Positions 31,511-40,589 of a DNA stretch of 64,000 bases are shown in pieces; the first letter of the stretch is position 1, and the number at the start of each line of letters is the position of its first letter. The DNA is from Duganella sp. Root336D2. Lineage in GTDB: Bacteria > Pseudomonadota > Gammaproteobacteria > Burkholderiales > Burkholderiaceae_D. The notes below the pieces were generated by a model. The model was not told the origin of the DNA. It searched no databases and saw nothing but the letters and a program-made list of their open reading frames with translations. The stretch is taken from positions 63,238 to 127,237 of the forward strand of contig NZ_LMDB01000033.1 in assembly GCF_001425005.1 (NCBI RefSeq), read 5' to 3'. The position numbers and the translations under genes were made by a program.

Positions 31511-32719
31511 ATGTTTGTACAAAACCGCATCAATAGCTGGATCAGCAGCATTGCGCCGCAAGTTGCCCTGCCCCTGAGGATAGAGCTGTGGAATGGCCGC
31601 AGCTTCGACTTCTCGCAAGAAGCGCCGCGCGTGACAATCCGCGTTCCCAGCCCGTCCGCGGCGCGCTACCTGCTCAAGCCCTCGCTCGCAAGCCTGGGCA
31701 CCGCCTATGTCGAAGGCGCAATTGAAGTGACCGGGCGCGCGGTCGACATGATCAAGGTAGTCAATGCGCTGGCGCGCAGCTCCCTGAAAGACACCAGCAG
31801 CCTGGCCCGCATCACGCGCACCTTCCACCACAACCGCAAGGGTGATGCGGAGGCCGTGCGCTACCACTACGACGTATCCAACGAGTTCTACCAGCAGTTC
31901 CTGGACCCGAACATGGTGTATTCCTGCGCCTACTTCGAAAATGGCGACGAGGACCTGGCCACCGCGCAAATCAAGAAGATCGACCATATCCTGGCCAAGA
32001 TCAAACTCCAGCCGGGGCAGACGCTGCTCGATATCGGCTGCGGCTGGGGAGCATTGGTGATCCGCGCGGCGCAAAAATATGGCGTGCGCTGCGTCGGTAT
32101 CACGCTCAGCGAAAACCAGCATGCGCTGGCGCAGGAACGCGTTCGCGCCGCCGGCCTATCCGACCTCATTGAGATTCGCCTGCAGGATTACCGCGACGTC
32201 CGGGGCAGCTTCGACCGCATCACCAGCGTCGGCATGTTCGAGCACGTTGGCGTCAAACACCTTGTGGAATACTTCGGGATTATCAACAAGCTGCTTGCCG
32301 ACGATGGCCTGGCAATGAATCACGGGATCACGTCGACCGATCCGGACAACGGCGAAACGCCTTATGGCGGCGGCGAGTTCATTGATAAGTACGTTTTCCC
32401 GCACGGCGAACTGGCCCACATCGGGCAGGTACTGCACGCCATGCAGGAAGGGCAGCTCGAAGCATATGACGTAGAAAACCTGCGCCGCCATTACGCCCGC
32501 ACCTGCACCATCTGGACCGAGAATTTTGAGGACAACGAAGAGAAGGTGCGTGAGCTGGCAGGTGACAAGCGCTTCCGCATCTGGCATGTTTACCTCGCCG
32601 GCTGCGCCTATGCCTTCGACCAGGACTGGATCAGCCTTTACCAGATCGTGTGCGGCAAGGCGGGACGGCATCCATCTGCCCTTCCCTGGTCACGGAGCTA
32701 CATGTATGTCCAAAGCTGA
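31511..32719 (+). CDS. cfa: Cyclopropane-fatty-acyl-phospholipid synthase
   Basis: The 402-residue enzyme methylenates unsaturated acyl chains of membrane lipids using S-adenosylmethionine. An N-terminal lipid-binding part (to about 105) is followed by AVRYHYDVSNEFYQQFLDPNMVYSCAYF, the SAM motif LLDIGCGWGALVI, GITLSENQ, ITSVGMFEHVG and FIDKYVFPHGELAHIGQV. The length is slightly above E. coli Cfa. It starts 30 bp after pdxH, so it is probably in the same transcript, and overlaps the GFA gene by 14 bp. Confidence 0.94.
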   Translation: MFVQNRINSWISSIAPQVALPLRIELWNGRSFDFSQEAPRVTIRVPSPSAARYLLKPSLASLGTAYVEGAIEVTGRAVDMIKVVNALARSSLKDTSSLARITRTFHHNRKGDAEAVRYHYDVSNEFYQQFLDPNMVYSCAYFENGDEDLATAQIKKIDHILAKIKLQPGQTLLDIGCGWGALVIRAAQKYGVRCVGITLSENQHALAQERVRAAGLSDLIEIRLQDYRDVRGSFDRITSVGMFEHVGVKHLVEYFGIINKLLADDGLAMNHGITSTDPDNGETPYGGGEFIDKYVFPHGELAHIGQVLHAMQEGQLEAYDVENLRRHYARTCTIWTENFEDNEEKVRELAGDKRFRIWHVYLAGCAYAFDQDWISLYQIVCGKAGRHPSALPWSRSYMYVQS

Positions 32720-33137
32720 ACACTTCGAAGGTGGCTGCCTTTGCGGCGCCATTCGCTACCGCGCAACGGCACAACCGCTGCGCGGGGTCATTTGTCATTG
32801 CGAGATATGCCGCAAGCATTCAGGCGCACCTGCGCTCGCATTCATTCACTTCGCAAAGGCATCCTTTAGTTGGCTGCGCGTGGAGCCGGCTTGGTATCGC
32901 TCCTCTTCTTTCGCGGAGCGCGGATTCTGCCCGATCTGCGGCAGCACTCTCGGCATGCGTGAAGAGGTCTTATCTGACCGGGTGCAGGTATGCGCAGGCA
33001 GCCTCGATGAGCCAGCGCGCGTCAAGATCCAGGACCACGTCTGGACCTCGTCGCAAGTCTCATGGTTTGACATCCACGACGACCTCCCGCGCTTTGCCGA
33101 GAGCAGTTCGGCTGTTCCATCCAAAGCGATGAAGTAA
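32706..33137 (+). CDS. GFA-family zinc-binding protein (glutathione-dependent formaldehyde-activating-like)
   Basis: The 143-residue protein has the cysteine pattern of the GFA fold: GGCLCGAIRY (about 10-19), VICHCEICRKHSGAP, and FCPICGSTLG near 75-84, giving structural and catalytic zinc sites. Members include Gfa and many of unknown function. ATG 32706 lies inside the 3' end of cfa (14-bp overlap) with GGAG upstream, so it is coupled to cfa. Confidence 0.88.
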   Translation: MSKAEHFEGGCLCGAIRYRATAQPLRGVICHCEICRKHSGAPALAFIHFAKASFSWLRVEPAWYRSSSFAERGFCPICGSTLGMREEVLSDRVQVCAGSLDEPARVKIQDHVWTSSQVSWFDIHDDLPRFAESSSAVPSKAMK

Positions 33138-33189
33138 TAGTGTTTACGCTATCGATTTCATAATTACAATCAATTAGATAAATCATAAT
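33137..33189 (+). promoter_or_regulatory. Candidate OxyR site and -10 box of katG
   Basis: ATAG (33137), CTAT (33149), ATAA (33160) and CAAT (33171) approximate the four OxyR tetramers. The last three have the exact 7-bp spacings of the consensus, while the first pair is 8 bp apart. CATAAT (33184-33189) is a good -10 with no -35, as expected for an OxyR-activated promoter. The first tetramer overlaps the stop of the upstream gene. Confidence 0.4.
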
Positions 33190-33237
33190 CCTTGCCTTAG
33201 CCTAAGGTTTCCCCGACAACAACGACAAGGAGAAACC

Positions 33238-35457
33238 GTGATGAGCAATCGCAAACTCGCCGTGCTGGCCATGCTGGCAGGCCTGCTTCCACTAATCGAA
33301 CCGCAGCTCGCCTATGCTGCCGACAAGGTAGCCGGCGGCCAGAATTGGTGGCCCGAGAAACTCGACCTCCAGCCGCTACGCCAGCATTCAGCCGAATCCA
33401 ATCCCTACGGCGCCAACTTCAACTACGCCAAAGAATTCCAGAGCCTCGACCTGAAGGCAGTCAAGAAAGACATCAACGCCCTCCTCACCAGTTCCCAACC
33501 CTGGTGGCCGGCAGACTACGGCAACTACGGCCCCTTCTTCATCCGCATGGCCTGGCATAGCGCCGGCACCTACCGCGTGGGCGATGGCCGCGGCGGCGCA
33601 GCCAGCGGCCAGCAACGCTTTGAACCGCTGAATAGCTGGCCCGACAACGTCAGCCTCGACAAGGCGCGCCGCTTGCTGTGGCCCGTCAAGCAGAAATACG
33701 GCCGCAAGATTTCGTGGGCCGACCTGATGGTCCTGGCCGGAAACGTCGCAATGGAAAACATGGGCTTCAAGACCATTGGCTTCGCCGGTGGGCGCACCGA
33801 TGCATGGCAAGCCGACACTGTGTTCTGGGGCGCCGAAAACAAGTGGCTTGGCGCCGACCGCTTCAGCGGCAAGCGTGAACTGAAAGGCGCGCTGGCCGCC
33901 ACGCAAATGGGCCTGATCTATGTGAATCCTGAAGGCCCGGAAGGCAAGCCTGATCCAATCGCCGCAGCAGCCGATATCCGCCAGGCCTTCGGCCGCATGG
34001 CGATGGACGACGAAGAGATCGTCGCATTGATCGCCGGTGGCCACACCTTCGGCAAGGCACATGGCGCACACGATCCAGGGAAGTGCGTGGGCTCCGATCC
34101 TGCCGATGCAGCGATGGAGCAGCAAGGCCTGGGCTGGCAGAACAAATGCGGCAAGGGAAACGCAGAAGACTCGGTGACCAGCGGCCTGGAAGGCTCCTGG
34201 ACTTCGAACCCGATCGCTTTCACCACGCAGTACCTGGACAACCTGTTCGCCTTTGACTGGGTGCAGAGCAAGAGCCCTGCCGGCGCGACGCAATGGGTGC
34301 CCGGCACGCCGGATGCGGCAACCCTGGTGCCGGACGCGCACATCGCCGGCAAGCGCCACGCGCCGATCATGTTCACCACCGACTTGTCATTGAAGGAGGA
34401 TCCCGAGTTCAGGAAGATCGCCAAAAGCTTCCAGCAAGATCCGAAACTCTTTGCCGATGCCTTCGCCCGTGCATGGTTCAAGCTGACCCATCGCGACATG
34501 GGCCCAAGCGCCCGCTACATTGGCGCCGACGTGCCGAATCAGTCGTTCCTGTGGCAAGACCCGATTCCCGCGCCAGGCTATACCGCAATCAACAGCCAGG
34601 ACGCGGCGCAACTGAAGCAGAAAATCCTGGCGTCCGGCCTTAGTAATCAGGAACTGGTGAAGACCGCCTGGGCCGCCGCTGCCAGCTACCGTGGCAGCGA
34701 CAAGCGCGGCGGCATCAACGGCGCCCGCATCCGTCTCGCACCGCAGAAGGATTGGGCGGTGAACGAACCGGAGCAACTGGCCAAGGTGCTGGCAAAGCTC
34801 GAATCCATCCAGGCCGACTTCAACAAGGGCCAGAAAGGCGGCAAGAAAGTCTCGCTGGCCGACCTGATTGTCCTCGGTGGCAACGGTGCTATCGAGAAGG
34901 CTGCAAAGGCCGGTGGCCATGCCGTGCAAGTGCCTTTCAGGCCGGGTCGCGCCGATGTGACGCAGGCTCAAACTGACGTGAAGTCGTTTGCCGTGCTGGA
35001 ATCGAAAGCCGATGGCTTCCGTAACTACTACGACAGCGAAAGCAAGCTGTCGCCTGCCGAAGCGCTGGTCGAAAAGGCCAACCTGCTCAGCCTGACCGTG
35101 CCTGAAATGACGGTGCTGGTCGGCGGCCTGCGCGCCCTCGATGCCAACTACGGCCACTCGGCCAACGGCGTGTTGACCAGCAAGCCGGGCACGTTGAGCA
35201 ACGATTTCTTCGTCAACCTGCTGACCATGGACACCAAGTGGAACAAGGCTCCCGGTATGGAAGGCTTGTACGAGGGCCGCGACCGTTCCAGCGGAGACCT
35301 CAAATGGAAAGCGACACCGGTCGACCTGGTATTCGGTTCGAACTCTGAACTGCGCGCCGTAGCCGAAGTCTATGCCGCCAACGATAGTCGTGATAAATTC
35401 GTCAAGGACTTCGTGGCCGCCTGGAACAAGGTCATGAACCTGGACCGCTTCGACTAA
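33238..35457 (+). CDS. katG: Periplasmic catalase-peroxidase
   Basis: The 739-residue bifunctional heme enzyme removes H2O2. Unlike cytoplasmic KatG it begins with a signal peptide (residues about 1-27, ending QLAYA), so it should be exported, as in KatP-type enzymes. The distal site is Arg103-Trp106-His107 in FIRMAWHSAGTYR, the Met-Tyr-Trp adduct partners are Tyr228 (LIYVNPEGPEG) and Met254, and the proximal His269 is in ALIAGGHTFGKAHG. The C-terminal duplicated domain is present. A start codon pair (GTG-ATG, 33238/33241) follows AAGGAG. A GC-rich hairpin lies after the stop. Confidence 0.95.
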   Translation: MMSNRKLAVLAMLAGLLPLIEPQLAYAADKVAGGQNWWPEKLDLQPLRQHSAESNPYGANFNYAKEFQSLDLKAVKKDINALLTSSQPWWPADYGNYGPFFIRMAWHSAGTYRVGDGRGGAASGQQRFEPLNSWPDNVSLDKARRLLWPVKQKYGRKISWADLMVLAGNVAMENMGFKTIGFAGGRTDAWQADTVFWGAENKWLGADRFSGKRELKGALAATQMGLIYVNPEGPEGKPDPIAAAADIRQAFGRMAMDDEEIVALIAGGHTFGKAHGAHDPGKCVGSDPADAAMEQQGLGWQNKCGKGNAEDSVTSGLEGSWTSNPIAFTTQYLDNLFAFDWVQSKSPAGATQWVPGTPDAATLVPDAHIAGKRHAPIMFTTDLSLKEDPEFRKIAKSFQQDPKLFADAFARAWFKLTHRDMGPSARYIGADVPNQSFLWQDPIPAPGYTAINSQDAAQLKQKILASGLSNQELVKTAWAAAASYRGSDKRGGINGARIRLAPQKDWAVNEPEQLAKVLAKLESIQADFNKGQKGGKKVSLADLIVLGGNGAIEKAAKAGGHAVQVPFRPGRADVTQAQTDVKSFAVLESKADGFRNYYDSESKLSPAEALVEKANLLSLTVPEMTVLVGGLRALDANYGHSANGVLTSKPGTLSNDFFVNLLTMDTKWNKAPGMEGLYEGRDRSSGDLKWKATPVDLVFGSNSELRAVAEVYAANDSRDKFVKDFVAAWNKVMNLDRFD

Positions 35458-35462
35458 GAACT

Positions 35463-35480
35463 GGGGCCCTGCGGGGCCCC
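35463..35480 (+). terminator. GC-rich hairpin after katG
   Basis: GGGGCCC (35463-35469), loop TGCG, GGGCCCC (35474-35480) and then TTCCTCC. The stem is strong but the U tract is poor, so termination may be partial and the cupin gene 20 bp on may be read through. Confidence 0.6.
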
Positions 35481-35500
35481 TTCCTCCATCAGGAGACCCT

Positions 35501-35890
35501 GTGCTCGAAAAGAAAAACCTTACCAGCATCCTCAGCCAGCTTACCCACCTGCCCAACCGCACGCCGGAAATGGCTTTCGACGGCGCGGCCGAGCAGGCTT
35601 TCGCCGAGGTTGCGCCGTTCCGCGAAGGCGGCATTTCAGTTGGCTATTACTCCGGCAGCAGCGAATGGGAGCGCCATCCCGTGGGCGACGAGATCGTGAT
35701 GGCGCTGGAAGGCCGCACCACCGTCATTGTGCTGGTGGAGGGCGAACAGCAGCGCATCCAATTGAATGCCGGCGAACTGCTGGTGGTCCCGCAGAACCAC
35801 TGGCATCGCTTTGAAAACTCGGATCACCTTAAAATCCTTGGCGTGACCCCGCAACCTTCAGACCACAGCCTTGAACTCCCCGACGCCTGA
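35501..35890 (+). CDS. Cupin-domain protein
   Basis: The 129-residue protein has a single cupin barrel: WERHPVGDEIVMALEGRTTVIV (motif 1, with H and E positions) and LNAGELLVVPQNHWHRFEN (motif 2, with the metal-binding His). A metal site is likely; function is unknown. GTG 35501 follows AGGAG at good spacing. It overlaps the acetyltransferase frame by 20 bp. Confidence 0.8.
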   Translation: MLEKKNLTSILSQLTHLPNRTPEMAFDGAAEQAFAEVAPFREGGISVGYYSGSSEWERHPVGDEIVMALEGRTTVIVLVEGEQQRIQLNAGELLVVPQNHWHRFENSDHLKILGVTPQPSDHSLELPDA

Positions 35891-36413
35891 TTCGCAAGAC
35901 GTTCACATCCTCCCGCTGCCAGTTGCGCATGCCGCGCAATATCGCGAGCTGATGCTGCACGCCTTCAAGCACGAGCCGGACGCGTTCACCTCCACGCACG
36001 CCGAACGCGCCGCCTTACCGTTCTCGTGGTGGGAACAGCGCATCGACGATCCGCAGCAGAACAGCATTGTGTTTGGCGCCATCGCTGGCGGAAAGCTGGT
36101 GGGCACCGTCGGGTTGGAATTTTCGGTACGGGCCAAGACCAGCCACAAGGCCCATTTGATTGCCATGTACACGCTGCCGGAGTGGCGCGGAATAGGCATC
36201 GGCGGCAAATTGCTTGGGGCAGCCCTCGCCTATGCACGACGCAGGCCAGGAGTCGAAGTTGTCACGCTGACGGTCACCGAAAGCAACCGCCCCGCGATTA
36301 CCATCTACGAAGCCGCCGGGTTCTGCAGCTTCGGGCTTGAACCGATGGCGATACGTACCAGCGATGGCTACAAAGCCAAGAACCATATGTGGTTACACCT
36401 GATGGCTCCGTAA
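35871..36413 (+). CDS. GNAT-family N-acetyltransferase
   Basis: The 180-residue protein has the GNAT core: LVGTVGLEFSV (beta-4), the acetyl-CoA pyrophosphate loop LPEWRGIGIGGKLLGAAL (about 100-118), VVTLTVTESNRPAITIYEAAGF and a final FGLEPMAIR strand. The acceptor is unknown. The TTG start at 35871, inside the cupin gene, is the only start that keeps the whole N-terminus; coupling to the cupin gene would explain the missing ribosome site. Confidence 0.85.
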   Translation: MNSPTPDSQDVHILPLPVAHAAQYRELMLHAFKHEPDAFTSTHAERAALPFSWWEQRIDDPQQNSIVFGAIAGGKLVGTVGLEFSVRAKTSHKAHLIAMYTLPEWRGIGIGGKLLGAALAYARRRPGVEVVTLTVTESNRPAITIYEAAGFCSFGLEPMAIRTSDGYKAKNHMWLHLMAP

Positions 36414-36574
36414 CCTTCAAGCTGGAATTTTTGCTGGCCGAAAATCTTCAAATTCCCAGGGCTCTACCGCGATGCACCCTCGATATCTCCAACAGTCGTC
36501 AGTAATACCTAAGCCCTCCCATGTTGGCGTAAGAACCCCGGCGGACTGCAACGCCGAGGCCCGCAAGGAGTGCG

Positions 36575-39343
36575 CTAATTGATAATGAAATTCGCGTTCG
36601 ATACGTCAAAGAACACGTTGCCAATCGCCTCAACCTTGATGCGTGCAGCATTCGTCGCCACCGATGGCAACATCACCGCTTTGCTGCCACTGTTTGGCGT
36701 ACTTGAAGCAAGCACGTAAGGGAAAGTCAGGCCGCCATCCGTCGACAGGCTGATTTTTACATTGGCCGTACTCACCGGCGCCGCAGCAGTATTCGCCACA
36801 TTCCAGGTCACGTTCAACTGCGAACCACGCGCCACCGACACCGCGGTATTCGGCGCTGTGACCAGGAACGGACCCGCGCCCGTCGCCAGCACCAGTGCAG
36901 TCGCCGCACTGCCCACGCCCCCATGGCCATCACGGGCCGTCAGGCGGAAGTTCAGTGTCGCCGGCCGCGCATTGACTTTGCTGTAGCCGGTATAGCTCGC
37001 CGTGGGCAGGAATTCCGAATAGCAGGCGATATTTGCGGCGGTCGGCGGCGATGCCGCAGCCGGGCAGGAACCCGCCTCCGCATTGGTATTGTTGGCGAGA
37101 ATCTGCGCCATGTCCGGGAAGGCGCGGGTCGGATCCGTGCTCACGACATTCTCTCCCGGCGAACCATAGAGCAATGCATCGCTGTCGCTGACAACCGCCT
37201 GCAAGCCAAATTGCCGGAACAGCGGCCCATTGGCCTTGCTGTTGCTCATGAGGGCCGTGCCGCCTGTACCTGCGCGGTCGTTCTGCTCCCACATATAGGT
37301 CATCTGCTCGCCTTCCGCATTGCTTGCGCTGCCAGTCAGCGCGAACGGAGTGCGGATCGGAATGTTATAGGTTGGCACCACGCTGACCACCGGCGTGCTG
37401 TTGCCCGTTTGCGTGACAACGCCACGCTTCCTGGTCGGCCCGCCTGCCACAATCTCGTTCACGTGGCCGCTGCATCCGCCGGAGCAATTGGCCAGTTGCA
37501 GTACCCCGGCCGTCACCCCGGCCAGCGAACCGCCGAAGGTGACGGTGAAGCCAGCATCGCTGACGGCGCTCACACTGACACTGGCAGTCGACGGCCAGCC
37601 AGGAATCGACTGGATAGCCGACTTGATTCCATTCGTCGTGTAATTGGTGCCGCGAACAATCGGCGCGGAGGCATTGCCGCTGTAGGACAGCGTGAACTGC
37701 TGGCCGTTGGTCGTGAAGCCGCGCAGCACGCCCATCTGCACCGAGGTCAGGTTCGATTCAGTGCCCGATGTGTAGGCCGTGATTTCATCGAAGCTACGCT
37801 GCGACCAGTACGCGTCGCTGTGGGTCTGCAGGTTGTCGGTGCCGCAGATGCCGGCATAGGCCATGATGGAGGAACCGCTACCTGGTTCCACGGAAGTGCT
37901 TGCGTTACGGTTGCCGCCGGCGCAGCTGCCGGTGGTGCCGTTGAAGGTGTGGTTGCCGGCGAACTGGTGACCCATTTCGTGCGCCACATAATCGACTGCA
38001 TAGAAGTCGCCCACCGGTGTTGGAATGCCGGTGCATCCTTGCGCCTTGTAGTTGCCGCCGACTACGCCCAGGCTGGCGATGCCGCCGCCATTCAGGCCAA
38101 GGGCAATATGGCCGACATCGAAATTGCCGGCACCGGCGAGCAGGCCGACGACCGTGCGGTTGCGCGTCAGCGTCGCGCCGCTGCAGCCGGAAGCCTGGTC
38201 CGGCGTGAAGCAGGCGGTGGCGCCACATGGGCCGTTGGCTCCGGTCATCTGCGCATCGGTGTCCAGGTTCAGCGCATCGGTATTGTTGATCAATACCAGC
38301 CGGATCGAAGTTTCGTCTTCATAGACTTGCGTCACGCGGTTAATCAGGCTGACCTTCGCTGCCGTTACGTTTGCGCTGCCGCCGAAATAATTGGCGTAAG
38401 AAGGATCCGTCAGGAGTGCCAGCCGATAAGTGCGCAGCTGCGTGCCGGCTGCCGCTGCTGCACTGATCTCCTCCGGCACCACATGGTAGGAACTGGTCGT
38501 CGCGCCGGAGCCATCTGAAGCGGTGACAGAATAAGCACCGACCCCACGCGTCGGGTCTGCAGCAAAGGTGGCCGATACCACGCCGTCTTTGTCGGCCATC
38601 GCCACCATGCTGTGAACGGGACCAAAGTCCGATCCTTCGTTGCGCACGGTAAGGGTGACTGACGCGCCTGGAGCGAAGCCAGCGCCCCGCACTTCCACTT
38701 CATCACCAGCGTGGACAAAACTGCGCGTGAGGATCACCTGCGGCGCCTTGATTTCACCTTCCTTGAAAGGGCCATGGCGGTTTGACAAATCGCGCGCGGA
38801 GTAGCTGGTGTAGACGCTGTCATCGAGGTGATGGGCCGGATCGACGTACCACGCACCATTCGGCGAACGCACCGAAGCACGCAAGCCAAGCGGCGAAATA
38901 TCCATGCGCAAGGTGGCGGATGGATCGTCGATGCCGCGCCCGGCGTAAGTCCTGATCTCCGGATGTTTGGCGGCCAGTTCCGGCTCCATCACTGGCGAAT
39001 CCACGACACGGAAGCGCTGGTAGCCGCCCTGCGGATGCGGCAACGAGATGATGACATCACTTTGCTTGGCCGATTGCGCACGTTCATGGGGTGCGTGCGC
39101 AAGCATCTGCGCCAGCGCGGCACGGTCCAGCGTCGCCGCATGATAGTGGCGCGGCAGTGCTGCGGCATTGGCACTCTTGCCGTGCACGCGCTGCACATCG
39201 GCCTCTCCGGCATCGCGCCAGTAAGCGCCGCTCGCCTGCACCGGGATATTTCGCTTGCTTGTGTTTTCTGCTGCCAGGGTATTCACAGCGCTGAAGATCA
39301 ATGCACTCGCGAGTGCGAGCTTTAGTGGGGTATGCGTAGTCAT
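36575..39343 (-). CDS. Secreted reprolysin-like zinc metalloprotease
   Basis: The 922-residue protein has a signal peptide (to about residue 24), an N-terminal propeptide-like region and an Ig-like stretch (RGAGFAPGASVTLTV). The catalytic domain has the extended zinc motif HEMGHQFAGNHTF (HExxHxxGxxH) followed by the Met-turn SIMAYAGICG. C-terminal beta-rich domains (from about 690) resemble those that mediate secretion or substrate binding. It is a metzincin of the M12B/reprolysin type, probably degrading extracellular protein. The 161 bp between it and the GNAT gene contain nothing recognisable. Confidence 0.88.
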   Translation of the reverse strand: MTTHTPLKLALASALIFSAVNTLAAENTSKRNIPVQASGAYWRDAGEADVQRVHGKSANAAALPRHYHAATLDRAALAQMLAHAPHERAQSAKQSDVIISLPHPQGGYQRFRVVDSPVMEPELAAKHPEIRTYAGRGIDDPSATLRMDISPLGLRASVRSPNGAWYVDPAHHLDDSVYTSYSARDLSNRHGPFKEGEIKAPQVILTRSFVHAGDEVEVRGAGFAPGASVTLTVRNEGSDFGPVHSMVAMADKDGVVSATFAADPTRGVGAYSVTASDGSGATTSSYHVVPEEISAAAAAGTQLRTYRLALLTDPSYANYFGGSANVTAAKVSLINRVTQVYEDETSIRLVLINNTDALNLDTDAQMTGANGPCGATACFTPDQASGCSGATLTRNRTVVGLLAGAGNFDVGHIALGLNGGGIASLGVVGGNYKAQGCTGIPTPVGDFYAVDYVAHEMGHQFAGNHTFNGTTGSCAGGNRNASTSVEPGSGSSIMAYAGICGTDNLQTHSDAYWSQRSFDEITAYTSGTESNLTSVQMGVLRGFTTNGQQFTLSYSGNASAPIVRGTNYTTNGIKSAIQSIPGWPSTASVSVSAVSDAGFTVTFGGSLAGVTAGVLQLANCSGGCSGHVNEIVAGGPTRKRGVVTQTGNSTPVVSVVPTYNIPIRTPFALTGSASNAEGEQMTYMWEQNDRAGTGGTALMSNSKANGPLFRQFGLQAVVSDSDALLYGSPGENVVSTDPTRAFPDMAQILANNTNAEAGSCPAAASPPTAANIACYSEFLPTASYTGYSKVNARPATLNFRLTARDGHGGVGSAATALVLATGAGPFLVTAPNTAVSVARGSQLNVTWNVANTAAAPVSTANVKISLSTDGGLTFPYVLASSTPNSGSKAVMLPSVATNAARIKVEAIGNVFFDVSNANFIIN

Positions 39344-39375
39344 TCCGTGCCTTGTTAGTTGGAAGGTTGTTGAAG

Positions 39376-39885
39376 GTGGAAACTGTGCAACTACTGCAAT
39401 GGAAGAGTATTTCGGAATTGATGAGTTACCTCAAGCGATGTTCGATTGACGCGTCGCCAGAAGAAGACACAGCAAGCCGCGTGCAAGCGCCGTGCTACCA
39501 TTTGCCAAGTATCAACACCGGTCTCGACATCGTGCTGCTACTCAACCAGCTTTTCCAGGGCCACGCCCAGCACCCGATATCTATTTCGGTTCGCCTGACA
39601 CTGACGCTTGTCTTGCTGTCCTACTTTTACCGGGGTTTCACCTGGGCGCGCGTAGTTACCGGCTTACTGCTGCTTGTCACAACAATCGATTGCGCCGTCG
39701 CAGCGGCTTCGCGGCAATCGTGGGTCTTGTGGCCACTGCTGGCAACGTATGCATTCGCGCTGTATGTTGTATTTCTCTCGCCTTCAGTGCGGCGATTCCT
39801 CACAGCGCAAAAAGCAAAACGCACTTACATTCCGCAGGAAGCTCCGGCGCACATCAACAATGAACGAAATTTACATCAGCACTGA
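39376..39885 (+). CDS. Hypothetical membrane protein
   Basis: The 169-residue frame (GTG 39376, with GGAAGG upstream; ATG 39421 is the alternative) encodes an N-terminal soluble part and about three hydrophobic helices: SVRLTLTLVLLSYFY, VVTGLLLLVTTIDCAVA and WVLWPLLATYAFALYVVF. I recognise no family. It is divergent from the metalloprotease (32 bp between starts) and its end overlaps the start of the degraded exonuclease remnant. Confidence 0.55.
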   Translation: METVQLLQWKSISELMSYLKRCSIDASPEEDTASRVQAPCYHLPSINTGLDIVLLLNQLFQGHAQHPISISVRLTLTLVLLSYFYRGFTWARVVTGLLLLVTTIDCAVAAASRQSWVLWPLLATYAFALYVVFLSPSVRRFLTAQKAKRTYIPQEAPAHINNERNLHQH

Positions 39886-39976
39886 CGTCGAAACCGCCGG
39901 ACCGATTCCTGCGCCTCACTCAAATGCTCAGCTTTGGGTCCGCAGGTATTGGTGCCGCAAACTGACGGCCTTGTGA
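39860..39976 (+). pseudogene. Frameshifted remnant of a DEDD-type 3'-5' exonuclease gene
   Basis: ATG 39860 begins MNEIYISTDVETAGPIPAPHS, which matches from memory the N-terminus of a bacterial exonuclease family with the DVET active-site motif. After PHS the expected M-L-S-F-G-S continues in the +1 frame (39922 onward: MLSFGSAGIGAAN then stop), so a one-base shift and an early stop have destroyed it. Only about 120 bp remain, and the rest of the gene is absent. Confidence 0.55.
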
Positions 39977-40054
39977 ACTCATGAAGAAACTCCTGCTAGT
40001 GCTGCGCCAGCGGCTGCGGAGCGAAAAGCTCTCCCGTTAAAAATTGATGCGGAG

Positions 40055-40480
40055 GTGAAAAGACTGTCTGCTCAGGGAGACCAGCTCGCTAAAACCGGCA
40101 AGTTTAGCGAGGCTATTCCAGTTTACTGGCAAGCGTGGGATATCCTTCCCGAACCAAAACAGGATTGGAATGCCGCGTTATGGCTCTTGGCTGCAATCGG
40201 CGATGCCAACTTCGGCTTCAAGAACAAAGACTACGTAGCATGTCGCGATAACCTTTCTTACGCCATGCGTGTTCCGGGGGCCATCGGCAATCCCTTCCTG
40301 CATCTGCGTTTGGGGCAATGTCAGTTCGAGCTTGGAAATATGGGAAGGGCTGCAGATGAACTGGCGCGCGCCTACATTCCCGAGGGAAGAGCCATCTTCA
40401 AAGAAGATGATCCCAAGTATTTGGGATTTATTAAATCGAAATTGAAGCCGCCTCCGGCGGGCTGGCCGAAAGGATGGTGA
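40055..40480 (+). CDS. TPR-like hypothetical protein, probably lacking its original N-terminus
   Basis: From GTG 40055 the 141-residue product is helical: KRLSAQGDQLAKTGKFSEAIPVYWQAW and CQFELGNMGRAADELARAYI look like tetratricopeptide units, ending in a KPPPAGWPKGW tail. In-frame codons continue upstream (an Ala/Pro-rich stretch, then ALPLKIDAE) but reach a stop with no start codon. A signal-like MKKLLLVL at ATG 39981 lies in another frame that stops at 40038-40040. A small deletion may have separated signal and body. Function is unknown. Confidence 0.55.
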   Translation: MKRLSAQGDQLAKTGKFSEAIPVYWQAWDILPEPKQDWNAALWLLAAIGDANFGFKNKDYVACRDNLSYAMRVPGAIGNPFLHLRLGQCQFELGNMGRAADELARAYIPEGRAIFKEDDPKYLGFIKSKLKPPPAGWPKGW

Positions 40481-40589
40481 ACTTTCTGACGCGCGGGTAT
40501 TGAACCTCACACGGTTTCGGAAGCCCAAAGGAGACAACTCGACTGCTCGATGCGCTCCGCAATCAGCATCCAGGTAAGCCGGACGCGAT

